In this document: one piece after another, positions 18,211 through 25,638 of the stretch | How the letters are laid out: every line of letters begins with the position of its first letter | How positions within the stretch are numbered: position 1 is the first letter of the stretch | Assembly (NCBI RefSeq): GCF_010686705.1 | Contig: NZ_JAAGWY010000003.1 | Coordinates: forward strand, 248,001 to 312,000 | DNA: 64,000 nt | Source: Leifsonia tongyongensis | GTDB taxonomy: Bacteria > Actinomycetota > Actinomycetes > Actinomycetales > Microbacteriaceae | Direction: 5' to 3' | Notes under the pieces: model-generated | Database searches by the model: none | What the model was told of the DNA's origin: nothing | The model's input: the letters and a program-made list of their open reading frames with translations, nothing else | Translations under genes and position numbers: made by a program

Positions 18211-18260
18211 CCCACTAGATGTGGGGTTACGCGTGTCGTGATACCCCGCTATATAGTGGT
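18211..18260 (+). promoter_or_regulatory. nrdA promoter with two NrdR-box-like palindromes
   Basis: Two related 16-bp boxes, CCCACTAGATGTGGGG (18211-18226) and CCCGCTATATAGTGGT (18245-18260), agree at 10 of 16 positions and lie 34 bases apart from start to start. Paired boxes of this form about three helical turns apart are the binding sites of the nucleotide-sensing repressor NrdR; the spacing here is slightly longer than the usual 31-32. A sigma-70-type promoter TTACGC (18227-18232), 17 bases, TATATA (18250-18255) fits between and into the boxes, so repressor binding would block it. The 5' untranslated region would be about 140 bases. Confidence 0.55.
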
Positions 18261-18404
18261 CACACGCCGTTACGAAGCTAGTGAAAATGCCCCCACGACT
18301 GGGGAGTGACAGAGCGATTTCAGGGGATTAGAAGGCGTCTGCAGACCGGGGCATCCGGTGAGGTTTCGCCGTTCGCGGAGAACGGCATGAAAGAGGGAGA
18401 AGAA

Positions 18405-20876
18405 GTGGCAATCACCGTCGTCAAGCGGAACGGCCAGCGCGAGCCGTACGACGCGAACAAGATCAACCTGGCGATCGAACACGCCTCGCAGGGGCTCGAC
18501 GAGAACATCACGTGGGTCACCCAGATCGCGAGCGAACTCGAACTGACCCTGTTCGACGGCATCACGACCCAGCAGCTCGACGAGGCCGTCATCCAGGTCG
18601 CGCTCCAGAACGTCAAGGACGACCCGGCGTTCGACATCGTCGCCGCGCGCCTGCTGCTGAAGACCATCTACAAGCGCGTGCTCGGCGACTACGAGAGCGA
18701 CGACGAGCTCCGGTCGCTGCACGCCTCCCACTTCCGCGGTTACATCGACCGCGGCGTCTCCGAGCAGCTGCTCGACCCGCGCTTCACCTCCCTCTACGAC
18801 CTCGACCGCCTCGCGGCCGCCCTCGAGCCCGGGCGCGACGAACTGCTCAAGTACATCGGCGTCGTCACCCTCAACAACCGCTACGGGATCAAGGCGCGCA
18901 ACGGCGAGACCCTCGAGGTGCCGCAGTTCTTCTGGATGCGCATCGCCATGGGCCTCGCACTCAACGAGGCAGACCCGACGCGTCACGCCCTCGAGTTCTA
19001 CACGAAGATGTCGAAGCTCGAATACCTCGCAGCGGGCTCGACGCTCGTCAACGCCGGAACCGCGTACCCGCAGCTCTCCAACTGCTTCGTCATGGAGATG
19101 CAGGACGACATCGAGCACATCGCGAAGTCGGTTCGCGATGTGATGTGGCTCACGAAGGGCACCGGCGGCATCGGCCTCTCGGTCACGAAGCTGCGCGCGC
19201 AGGGTTCGCCCATCCGCTCGAACAACACGACCTCGACCGGTCCGATCCCGTTCATGCACACCATCGACTCCGTGCTGCGCGCGGTCAGTCGCGGCGGCAA
19301 GAAGTTCGGCGCCCTGTGCTTCTACATGGAGAACTGGCACATGGACTTCCCGGAGTTCCTCGACCTGCGCCAGAACTCCGGCGACCCGTACCGCCGCACC
19401 CGCACCGCGAACACCGCCGTGTGGATCAGCGACGAGTTCATGAAGCGCGTGCAGAACGATGAGCCGTGGTACCTGTTCGACCCGCTGGAGGTCGCCGACC
19501 TCAACGAGCTGTACGGCAAGGCCTTCTCCGAGCGCTACGCCCACTACGCCGCCGAGGCAGAGGCCGGCCGGCTGCACATGTTCAAGAAGATCACGGCCCG
19601 CGAGCAGTTCAAGGCGATCCTGATGAGCCTCCAGACCACCAGCCACCCGTGGCTGACCTGGAAGGACACGATCAACAACCGTGCCCTCAACAACAACACC
19701 GGCACGATCCACCTGTCGAACCTGTGCACCGAGATCTGCCTGCCGCAGGACCGTGACAACGTCTCGGTCTGCAACCTCGCCTCGATCAACCTGACCCGTC
19801 ACCTCGAGAACGGTGTCTTCGACTGGGCCCGCATCGAAGAGAGCGCGCGCAGTGCCGTCCGCCAGCTCGACAACCTCATCGACATCACGATCTCGAGCGT
19901 CGACGAGGCCGACTTCTCGAACACCCAGAACCGCGCGATCGGCCTGGGCGTCATGGGCTTCACCGACGTCGTCGAGAAGCTCGGCATCAGCTACGAGAGC
20001 GAAGAGGCCTACGACCTGATCGACGAGATCATGGAGCACGTCTCGTATGCGGCGATCGACGAGAGCGCCGACCTCGCCCGCGAACGTGGCGCCTACCCGA
20101 ACTTCGAGGGCTCACGCTGGTCGCAGGGCCTCGTGCCGTTCGACTCCATCGCCCTCACCGAGCAGGACCGCGGCGTGCCGATCAAGGTCAACCGCAAGAC
20201 CCGTCTCGACTGGGACTCGCTGCGTGAGAAGGTCAAGGGCGGCATGCGCAACGCGACGCTGATGGCGATCGCGCCCACCGCATCCATCGGTCTCGTCGCG
20301 GGAACCACCCCCGGATTCGACCCGCAGTTCTCGCAGATCTTCAGCCGGTCGACCTCGTCGGGCAAGTTCCTGGAGGTCAACCGCAACCTCGTCGCCGCGC
20401 TGCAGGAGGAGGGCATCTGGGAGAAGGTCCGCGAGTCGATCCTGCGCAGCCAGGGCGACATCCAGGGCATCCCCGAGATCCCGGATGCGATCAAGGCGAC
20501 CTACAAGACCAGCTTCCAGCTCTCGCCCTACTCGTTCATCGAGGTCGCAGCACGCGCCCAGAAATGGATCGACCAGGCGATCAGCCGCAACATGTACCTC
20601 GAGACGCGCGATCTCGGCGACATGATGGACATCTACTACGCCGCGTGGGAGCGTGGGGTGAAGACCACCTACTACCTGCACATGAAGCCGCGTCATCAGG
20701 CCGAGCAGTCGACCGTCAAGGTCAACAAGGCCGAGGAGATCGCGGCCGGTGCGACTCGCAAGGGGTTCGCATCCGTCGGCGCGGGCGAGGGTGCGGATGC
20801 CGCTCCCGCCGCCGCTCCGGCACCGGCTCGCCGCGGCTTCGGCTTCGGAGGTCTCGCGACGGGTGGTGACAAGTAA
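18405..20876 (+). CDS. nrdA: Ribonucleotide reductase class I alpha subunit, lacking its redox tail
   Basis: An 823-residue catalytic subunit that reduces ribonucleoside diphosphates to deoxy forms. An ATP-cone allosteric domain is at about residues 1-95. The active-site cysteines are C227 (LSNCFVM), C441 (NLCTEI, with the catalytic Glu) and C456 (VCNLASINL). The radical-path tyrosines are in TTYYLHMKPRH near 755. The C-terminus is an Ala/Gly-rich linker that stops at TAA without any cysteine; the expected CxxC tail is in the next ORF, in the same frame. GTG 18405 was chosen for its GAGGGAGAAGAA ribosome-binding site and because the ATP-cone begins there; GTG 18306 and ATG 18387 are in-frame alternatives. 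Confidence 0.93.
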   Translation: MAITVVKRNGQREPYDANKINLAIEHASQGLDENITWVTQIASELELTLFDGITTQQLDEAVIQVALQNVKDDPAFDIVAARLLLKTIYKRVLGDYESDDELRSLHASHFRGYIDRGVSEQLLDPRFTSLYDLDRLAAALEPGRDELLKYIGVVTLNNRYGIKARNGETLEVPQFFWMRIAMGLALNEADPTRHALEFYTKMSKLEYLAAGSTLVNAGTAYPQLSNCFVMEMQDDIEHIAKSVRDVMWLTKGTGGIGLSVTKLRAQGSPIRSNNTTSTGPIPFMHTIDSVLRAVSRGGKKFGALCFYMENWHMDFPEFLDLRQNSGDPYRRTRTANTAVWISDEFMKRVQNDEPWYLFDPLEVADLNELYGKAFSERYAHYAAEAEAGRLHMFKKITAREQFKAILMSLQTTSHPWLTWKDTINNRALNNNTGTIHLSNLCTEICLPQDRDNVSVCNLASINLTRHLENGVFDWARIEESARSAVRQLDNLIDITISSVDEADFSNTQNRAIGLGVMGFTDVVEKLGISYESEEAYDLIDEIMEHVSYAAIDESADLARERGAYPNFEGSRWSQGLVPFDSIALTEQDRGVPIKVNRKTRLDWDSLREKVKGGMRNATLMAIAPTASIGLVAGTTPGFDPQFSQIFSRSTSSGKFLEVNRNLVAALQEEGIWEKVRESILRSQGDIQGIPEIPDAIKATYKTSFQLSPYSFIEVAARAQKWIDQAISRNMYLETRDLGDMMDIYYAAWERGVKTTYYLHMKPRHQAEQSTVKVNKAEEIAAGATRKGFASVGAGEGADAAPAAAPAPARRGFGFGGLATGGDK

Positions 20877-20960
20877 ATGAGCAACAACACCACCCGCGTC
20901 GAGGAATACTACGTTCCGGTCGACCCGATGGACGACCTGCAGTGCGAGTCGTGCCAGTAA
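20877..20960 (+). CDS. 27-residue ORF encoding the NrdA C-terminal redox tail
   Basis: Directly after the nrdA TAA, and in the same reading frame, ATG 20877 opens 27 codons ending DPMDDLQCESCQ and TAA. Class I alpha subunits normally end in such a cysteine pair (for example CEACQ or CESC-type ends), which swings into the active site to re-reduce it after each turnover. The main nrdA product has no such cysteines. The tail may be made as a separate peptide by re-initiation (GGTGGTG lies about ten bases before the ATG), by readthrough of the TAA, or be lost through a nonsense mutation or sequencing error. Which of these holds cannot be decided from the sequence alone. Confidence 0.7.
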   Translation: MSNNTTRVEEYYVPVDPMDDLQCESCQ

Positions 20961-20974
20961 CGCTGGAGCTTGGA

Positions 20975-21027
20975 GCGACGCATCGCGTCGCCGCGACGCC
21001 AGTTCCGACGGAGCTCCGCTCCGTCGG
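20975..21027 (+). promoter_or_regulatory. Two hairpins in the nrdA-nrdB spacer
   Basis: A perfect 7-bp stem GCGACGC/GCGTCGC with an ATC loop (20975-20991) is followed by a perfect 10-bp stem CCGACGGAGC/GCTCCGTCGG with a TCC loop (21005-21027). No U-run follows, so an intrinsic terminator is unlikely. The position between nrdA and the ribosome-binding site of nrdB suggests an RNA-processing or stability element that sets different subunit levels. That role is inferred. Confidence 0.55.
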
Positions 21028-21051
21028 CGTAAACAAAGTTGGAGATTAGAT

Positions 21052-22044
21052 ATGGCGATTTTGGGAACGGGAATCCAGGAAGGATTGCTTCTCAAGCCGG
21101 TCACCTACAAATGGGCGATGGATCTGTACGACCAGGCAGTGGCGAACACCTGGTTCCCGAACGAGATCCAGCTGGGCGAGGACATCGCCGATTTCAAGAA
21201 GATGACGGATGAGGAACGGCACGCCATCACCTTCCTCATGAGCTACTTCAACCCGAATGAGCTGCTGGTGAACAAGGCGCTCGCGTTCGGTGTCTACCCG
21301 TACCTGAACGCGGCCGAGGCGCACCTCTATCTCGCGAAGCAGATGTGGGAGGAGGCGAACCACTGCATGTCGTTCGAATACGTCCTCGAGACATTCCCGA
21401 TCGATCGTGCAGCGGCGTACAACTCCCACATCGATGTCCCGTCGATGGCGCGCAAAGAAGAGTTCGAGATCCGGTTCATCAAGCGGATGACCGAAGAGAC
21501 GCTCGACATCACGACGACCGCGGGCAAGCAGGACTTCATCCGCAACCTCGTGGCGTACAACGTGATCCTCGAGGGTATCTGGTTCTACTCGGGCTTCATG
21601 GTCGCGTTGTCGTTCCGTCAGCGCAACCTGCTGCGCAACTTCGGGTCGCTCATGGACTGGGTGGTGCGCGACGAGTCGCTGCACCTCAAGTTCGGCATCA
21701 ACCTCATCCTGACGGTGCTGGAGGAGAACCCCGACCTGCAGACGGCGGAGTTCGCGGCGGAGATCCGCCAGATGATCCTCGACGCCGTCGAGATGGAGGA
21801 GGAGTACAACCGCGACCTCCTGCCGAACGGCATCCTGGGGCTCAACGCGAACTACATCAACCAGTACGTGAAGTACCTGGCCGACCGTCGCCTCGAAGAG
21901 CTCGGGTTCGAGGCGGAGTACAAGGTGTCCAACCCCGCGAAGTGGATGGCGACGGCGAACGACACGCTTGAGCTGGTCAACTTCTTCGAGTCGACGAACA
22001 CGTCGTACGAGTCGAACGCGAAGGCGTCGACCGGCAACCGGTAA
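21052..22044 (+). CDS. nrdB: Ribonucleotide reductase beta subunit, subclass Ic-like
   Basis: A 330-residue all-helical metal-binding subunit that supplies the oxidising equivalent for NrdA. The metal ligands visible are E70 (first ligand, where class Ia has Asp), E101, H104, E174, E208 and H211. The residue four after H104, which is the radical Tyr in class Ia, is Phe (F108 in HCMSFEY). This pattern matches the Chlamydia-type subclass Ic, which uses a Mn(IV)/Fe(III) cofactor. Y319 near the C-terminus could be the relay tyrosine that contacts the alpha subunit. The gene has a TTGGAG ribosome-binding site and lies about 90 bases after the tail ORF, so it is co-transcribed with nrdA. Confidence 0.93.
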   Translation: MAILGTGIQEGLLLKPVTYKWAMDLYDQAVANTWFPNEIQLGEDIADFKKMTDEERHAITFLMSYFNPNELLVNKALAFGVYPYLNAAEAHLYLAKQMWEEANHCMSFEYVLETFPIDRAAAYNSHIDVPSMARKEEFEIRFIKRMTEETLDITTTAGKQDFIRNLVAYNVILEGIWFYSGFMVALSFRQRNLLRNFGSLMDWVVRDESLHLKFGINLILTVLEENPDLQTAEFAAEIRQMILDAVEMEEEYNRDLLPNGILGLNANYINQYVKYLADRRLEELGFEAEYKVSNPAKWMATANDTLELVNFFESTNTSYESNAKASTGNR

Positions 22045-22047
22045 GCG

Positions 22048-22272
22048 CCCGCCGCGCCCTGTGGCCGCCGCGACCTGTGCCCGCCACCCCCTGTGCCCGC
22101 CACTCCGGTGCGTCCCCTCCCGCTCGAGCGGGCCGGGTTGTACCGAGGTGGCGGGCACGTGCGTGGCGGCGCCGTCTTGGAGCTTGAGCACCCCGCGGTT
22201 CGGGATGCTGGGCCCGCCAGTTGGGTGCGATCCCGCCAGCTCGAGCGGGCCGGGTTGTACCGAAATGGCGGG
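22048..22272. repeat. 16-bp tandem repeats and two 60-bp palindromic elements
   Basis: The 293-base gap after nrdB holds no gene. From 22048 to 22111 there are four 16-bp units of the form CCCGCCNCNCCCTGTG. The last runs into a 60-bp element (22096-22155) that recurs at 22213-22272 with 51 of 60 bases identical. Each 60-bp copy begins CCCGCCA and ends TGGCGGG and contains CTCGAGCGGGCCGGGTTGTA, so each can fold into a closed hairpin. This looks like a REP-type or non-autonomous palindromic element. A terminator role after nrdB is possible. Confidence 0.75.
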
Positions 22273-22337
22273 TTCACACTCGGCGAGAGGCGCACGCGAG
22301 CGGCGCGCGCGGGCGGCGCGCGCGAGAGGATAGGAGG

Positions 22338-23174
22338 GTGTCCACACTGATCCAGGCCGCCGACCTCGCCGCGGAGCTTGCCGCATCCACCCGACCGCGC
22401 CTGCTCGACGTGCGCTGGAAGCTCGGCGGACCGCCGGGGCGACCACTCTACGAAGCGGGCCACATTCCGGGCGCTGTCTACGTCGACCTCGACACCGAGC
22501 TGGCGGGCCACGGCCTGCCGACGGACGGCCGGCATCCGGTTCCCGCAGTCGCCGACCTGCAGGACGCGGCTCGGCGCTGGGGCCTCAATCGGGGCGACGC
22601 TGTCGTTGTCTACGACGACCTCTCCGCCATGTCCGCGGCCCGGGCCTGGTGGCTGCTGCGGTATGCGGGAGTGCGCGACGTTCGCGTACTCGACGGCGGA
22701 CTCTCCGCGTGGACCGCCGCCGGCTTCCCGCTCGAGACGGGCGACATCGTGCCCGAGCCGGGCGACATCGAGCTGGCCTACGGTCACCTCCCCGCCCTGA
22801 GTGCGGACGAGGCGGCCGCCGTGGCACGCGACGGCGTGCTCCTCGACGCACGGGCCGCAGAGCGGTATCGGGGCGAAGTGGAGCCGATCGATCCGCGCGC
22901 AGGCCACGTGCCGGGCGCGATCAGCGCGCCGACGACTGAGAACCTGGCAGCGGATGGGCGCTTCCTCCCCCCGGATCTGCTGGCCGCACGCTTCGCAGCG
23001 CTCGGGGTCACAGCGGATGCGCCGGTCGGCGCGTACTGCGGCTCCGGCGTCACCGCAGCCCACGAAGTGCTCGCGCTCGAACTCGCGGGCCTCCAGGGCG
23101 TCGTGTACCCCGGCTCGTGGTCCGCCTGGTCGAACGACCCGCACCGCCAGGTCGCGACCGGAGCGGCTCCATGA
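22338..23174 (+). CDS. Two-domain rhodanese sulfurtransferase
   Basis: A 278-residue thiosulfate or 3-mercaptopyruvate sulfurtransferase. The inactive N-terminal rhodanese domain (LLDVRWKLGG, GHIPGAVYVDLD) occupies about residues 10-140, and the catalytic domain follows with its persulfide Cys at 234 in the loop AYCGSGVTAA. The loop is not the CG[S/T]GVT of the mercaptopyruvate type beyond doubt, so thiosulfate is equally possible. The GTG at 22338 is uncertain: AGGAGG directly abuts it (too close to act), while GAGGAT 12 nt upstream suggests a leaderless start. It begins a run of four same-strand genes with a sulfur or amino acid theme. Confidence 0.88.
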   Translation: MSTLIQAADLAAELAASTRPRLLDVRWKLGGPPGRPLYEAGHIPGAVYVDLDTELAGHGLPTDGRHPVPAVADLQDAARRWGLNRGDAVVVYDDLSAMSAARAWWLLRYAGVRDVRVLDGGLSAWTAAGFPLETGDIVPEPGDIELAYGHLPALSADEAAAVARDGVLLDARAAERYRGEVEPIDPRAGHVPGAISAPTTENLAADGRFLPPDLLAARFAALGVTADAPVGAYCGSGVTAAHEVLALELAGLQGVVYPGSWSAWSNDPHRQVATGAAP

Positions 23175-23200
23175 CCCGTGTAACACAGGGCAACAGCCCT

Positions 23201-23228
23201 TTGCCGGCCTCGCGCACGCGCCTAGTGT
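23201..23228 (+). promoter_or_regulatory. Leaderless promoter of the PLP enzyme gene
   Basis: TTGCCG (23201-23206), a 16-base spacer and TAGTGT (23223-23228) precede the ATG at 23235 by six bases, so transcription should start at or next to the start codon. No Shine-Dalgarno sequence is present, which supports leaderless translation. This indicates that the gene can be transcribed independently of the rhodanese gene upstream. Confidence 0.55.
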
Positions 23229-23234
23229 CGACGC

Positions 23235-24326
23235 ATGACCACCGTGGATGCGCATCCGGACGAGCGGCCCGCCGGCCTGCTCGCGTTCGGTGACGTCCCC
23301 GAGCTGAGGGCGGTGAGCGCGACGGACGGAATCCTCGATTCTGCGGCGGCCCTCATCGGCAACACGCCTGTGGTGGAACTCCGTTCGCTCACCCGTGGGC
23401 TCCCGGGTCGCATCCTCGTCAAGCTCGAATCCCGGAATCCGGGCGGTTCGTCGAAGGACCGCGTTGCACTGAACATGGTCCGCACCGCGGAAGCGACCGG
23501 TGTGCTCCGGCCCGGCGGGACCATCGTCGAGGCGACGTCGGGCAACACCGGCATCGGCCTGGCACTCGTGGGTCGCCTCACCGGGCATCCGGTGGTCATC
23601 GTGCACAGCGCCGACATCTCCGACGAGAAGCGTGCGGTCCTCACGGCCTACGGCGCGCGCCTCGTCGAAGCCGACTGGGATGCGTCACCCAGCGACCCCC
23701 GGAACCCGCGCGCTGTCGCCGATCGCATCGCCGCCGAGACCCTGGGAGCCTGGCGTTCGTCGCAGTTCGAGAACCTCGCCAACCCGCACGCGCACTACCA
23801 GACGACGGGCCCGGAGATCTGGCGCCAGACCGCGGGTGCGGTCACGCACTTCGTCGCGTCGATCGGCACGGGAGGAACGGTGAGCGGGGCAGGCCGCTTC
23901 CTCAAAGACGTGAGCGCGGGCGCGGTCCGGGTCGTCGGCGCCAACCCTGCGGGATCGACCTATGGCGGAGCATCCGCCGGCCCGATCGTCGTCGATGGCG
24001 TGGGGACGAGCTGGCCGCGCGAATTCTGGCCGACGACGTTCGACCGCGAACTGGTCGACGAGGTGCGAACGGTCGACGATCGCACGGTCTACCAGACCAT
24101 CCACCGGCTCGCAGCGGAGGAGGCGCTGCTGCTCGGCCCCTCGTCGGGGCTGGCCGTCGCGGTCGCGCTTCAGGAGGCCGCCACGGCGAAGCCGGGCGAC
24201 GTGATCGTGGCGATCGCGCCGGACGGCGGCATCAACTACCTCACCAAGGCGTTCAACCCCGTGTGGCTGGCGAAAGCCGGGCTCACTCCATCCGACACAC
24301 CGTCACGAGACCGGAACGGCGAGTAG
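23235..24326 (+). CDS. Cysteine synthase/cystathionine beta-synthase-like PLP enzyme
   Basis: A 363-residue fold-type II PLP enzyme. The PLP lysine is in GGSSKDRVA near residue 76, the substrate-binding SGNTG near 102, the phosphate loop GTGGTVSG near 215, and the Ser/Gly cofactor-ring loop GPSSG near 298. A roughly 35-residue N-terminal extension precedes the catalytic core. Such enzymes make or break bonds at the beta carbon of serine, O-acetylserine or cysteine. The substrate cannot be told from the motifs. Its TAG stop lies inside the -10 hexamer of the following monooxygenase gene. Confidence 0.9.
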   Translation: MTTVDAHPDERPAGLLAFGDVPELRAVSATDGILDSAAALIGNTPVVELRSLTRGLPGRILVKLESRNPGGSSKDRVALNMVRTAEATGVLRPGGTIVEATSGNTGIGLALVGRLTGHPVVIVHSADISDEKRAVLTAYGARLVEADWDASPSDPRNPRAVADRIAAETLGAWRSSQFENLANPHAHYQTTGPEIWRQTAGAVTHFVASIGTGGTVSGAGRFLKDVSAGAVRVVGANPAGSTYGGASAGPIVVDGVGTSWPREFWPTTFDRELVDEVRTVDDRTVYQTIHRLAAEEALLLGPSSGLAVAVALQEAATAKPGDVIVAIAPDGGINYLTKAFNPVWLAKAGLTPSDTPSRDRNGE

Positions 24327-24335
24327 TTTCGCACC

Positions 24336-25637
24336 ATGACCCTTCTCCATTTCGGCTGGTTCCTCGGCGCCGGTTTCGGCGTCCAGGGCTGGGGCGACCC
24401 CACCTACGGCATCGGCTACGACTGGAAGCAGCCGCAGGTCTACCAGGACGCTGCACGCCTCTTCGAGGCCAGCGGTTTCGACCTGTTCATCATCGAAGAC
24501 GGCGTGGCCGTTCCCGACACCTACGGCGGCACGGCCGAGGTCAACCTCGCCAACGCACGGTTCGTGCCGAAGCACGACCCGCTGCCACTGGTCCCTTACC
24601 TGCTCGGCGCGACCCGAGACCTCGGGATCGTGCCGACGCTGAGCGCGAGCTTCTACGAGCCGTTCACCGCGGCCCGGCTGCTGGCCACGCTCCAGCATTT
24701 CGCGAACGGCCGCCTCGGCTTCAACGTCGTGACCAGCGGCTCCGATCTGGCCGCACAGAACTACGGCCTGGACAAGCAGGTCGAACACGATCTCCGTTAC
24801 GACCGCGCCGACGAGTGGGTGGACGTGGTGCGTCGCCTCTGGCGCAGCTGGGATGCCGACGCGGTTCTCGAAGACACCGAGCGGGGCGTCTACGCCGACT
24901 TCACGAAAGTGCGGCCGATCAACCACGACGGGCGGTTCTTCCGGGTGCGTGGCCCGCTCAACACGGTTCCGCCTGTGGAGGAGCCGGTCATGGTGCAGGC
25001 GGGCGCGTCCGGTCGTGGCCGCGATTTCGCCGGCAAGAACTCCGACGTCATCCTGGCGCTCGCATCCACCCCCGAGCGGATGCGCGAATACCGCGACTCC
25101 ATTCGCGAGGTTGCGGCCGCCAACGGCCGGAATCCGGATGCCGTGAAAGTGCTCTTCGTCGTCAATCCGGTCGTCACGGCGAACGCCGAGGAGACCGCTA
25201 CGGTGAAGGCGGCCCGGGCGGAGCTCACGCAGGCTGCGATCGACGAGGCGCTCCAGTCGATCTCCTACCTGTCCGGCGTCGACTTCAAGGAGTTCGACCT
25301 GGACGCGCCGCTGCCCGAGGTCACGACGAACAGCAACCAGGGCACGCTCGACAATTTCGTCAAGTCGGCGCCCGAGGGTTCGACTCTGCGCGAGATCCTC
25401 CAGGTCCGCGCCCGCAAGGACGGGCTCGCGATCGTGGGAACGGCCGACGAGATCGCCGACCACCTGGGCGAACTCGGCGAGGCGGTCGGGGGCGACGGCT
25501 TCCTGTTCACCGGCCAGGTGCATCCGTCGCATGTGCACCGCACGCTCGATCCACTCGTGCCCGCCCTGCGGCGGCGCGGGCTGATCCGCACCGGCTTCGG
25601 CGGCTCGGGGTTGCGGGCGAATCTTCTGGAGTTCTGA
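24336..25637 (+). CDS. NtaA/SnaA/DszA-type FMN-dependent monooxygenase
   Basis: A 433-residue luciferase-like TIM-barrel monooxygenase. The pattern places it in the NtaA/SnaA/DszA/SoxA branch: an N-terminal HFGWFLGAGFGVQGWG, the GRLGFNVVTSGSD block near residue 125, PVMVQAGASGRGRDFAGKNSD near 225, and GTADEIADHLGEL near 370. Family members use reduced FMN and oxygen to oxidise sulfonates, sulfones, dibenzothiophene or nitrilotriacetate, with FMNH2 supplied by a separate reductase. An FMN reductase gene is at 38 kb. The ATG follows TAGTTT by 12 nt, the TAG being the upstream stop codon. Confidence 0.9.
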   Translation: MTLLHFGWFLGAGFGVQGWGDPTYGIGYDWKQPQVYQDAARLFEASGFDLFIIEDGVAVPDTYGGTAEVNLANARFVPKHDPLPLVPYLLGATRDLGIVPTLSASFYEPFTAARLLATLQHFANGRLGFNVVTSGSDLAAQNYGLDKQVEHDLRYDRADEWVDVVRRLWRSWDADAVLEDTERGVYADFTKVRPINHDGRFFRVRGPLNTVPPVEEPVMVQAGASGRGRDFAGKNSDVILALASTPERMREYRDSIREVAAANGRNPDAVKVLFVVNPVVTANAEETATVKAARAELTQAAIDEALQSISYLSGVDFKEFDLDAPLPEVTTNSNQGTLDNFVKSAPEGSTLREILQVRARKDGLAIVGTADEIADHLGELGEAVGGDGFLFTGQVHPSHVHRTLDPLVPALRRRGLIRTGFGGSGLRANLLEF

Positions 25638-25638
25638 C

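Noticed and set aside
18306-18404. GTG at 18306 as the nrdA start, adding 33 residues
   Set aside because: There is no good ribosome-binding site there, and the added residues do not fit an ATP-cone N-terminus. The GTG at 18405 has a strong GAGGGAG sequence and begins the cone. It remains an alternative.
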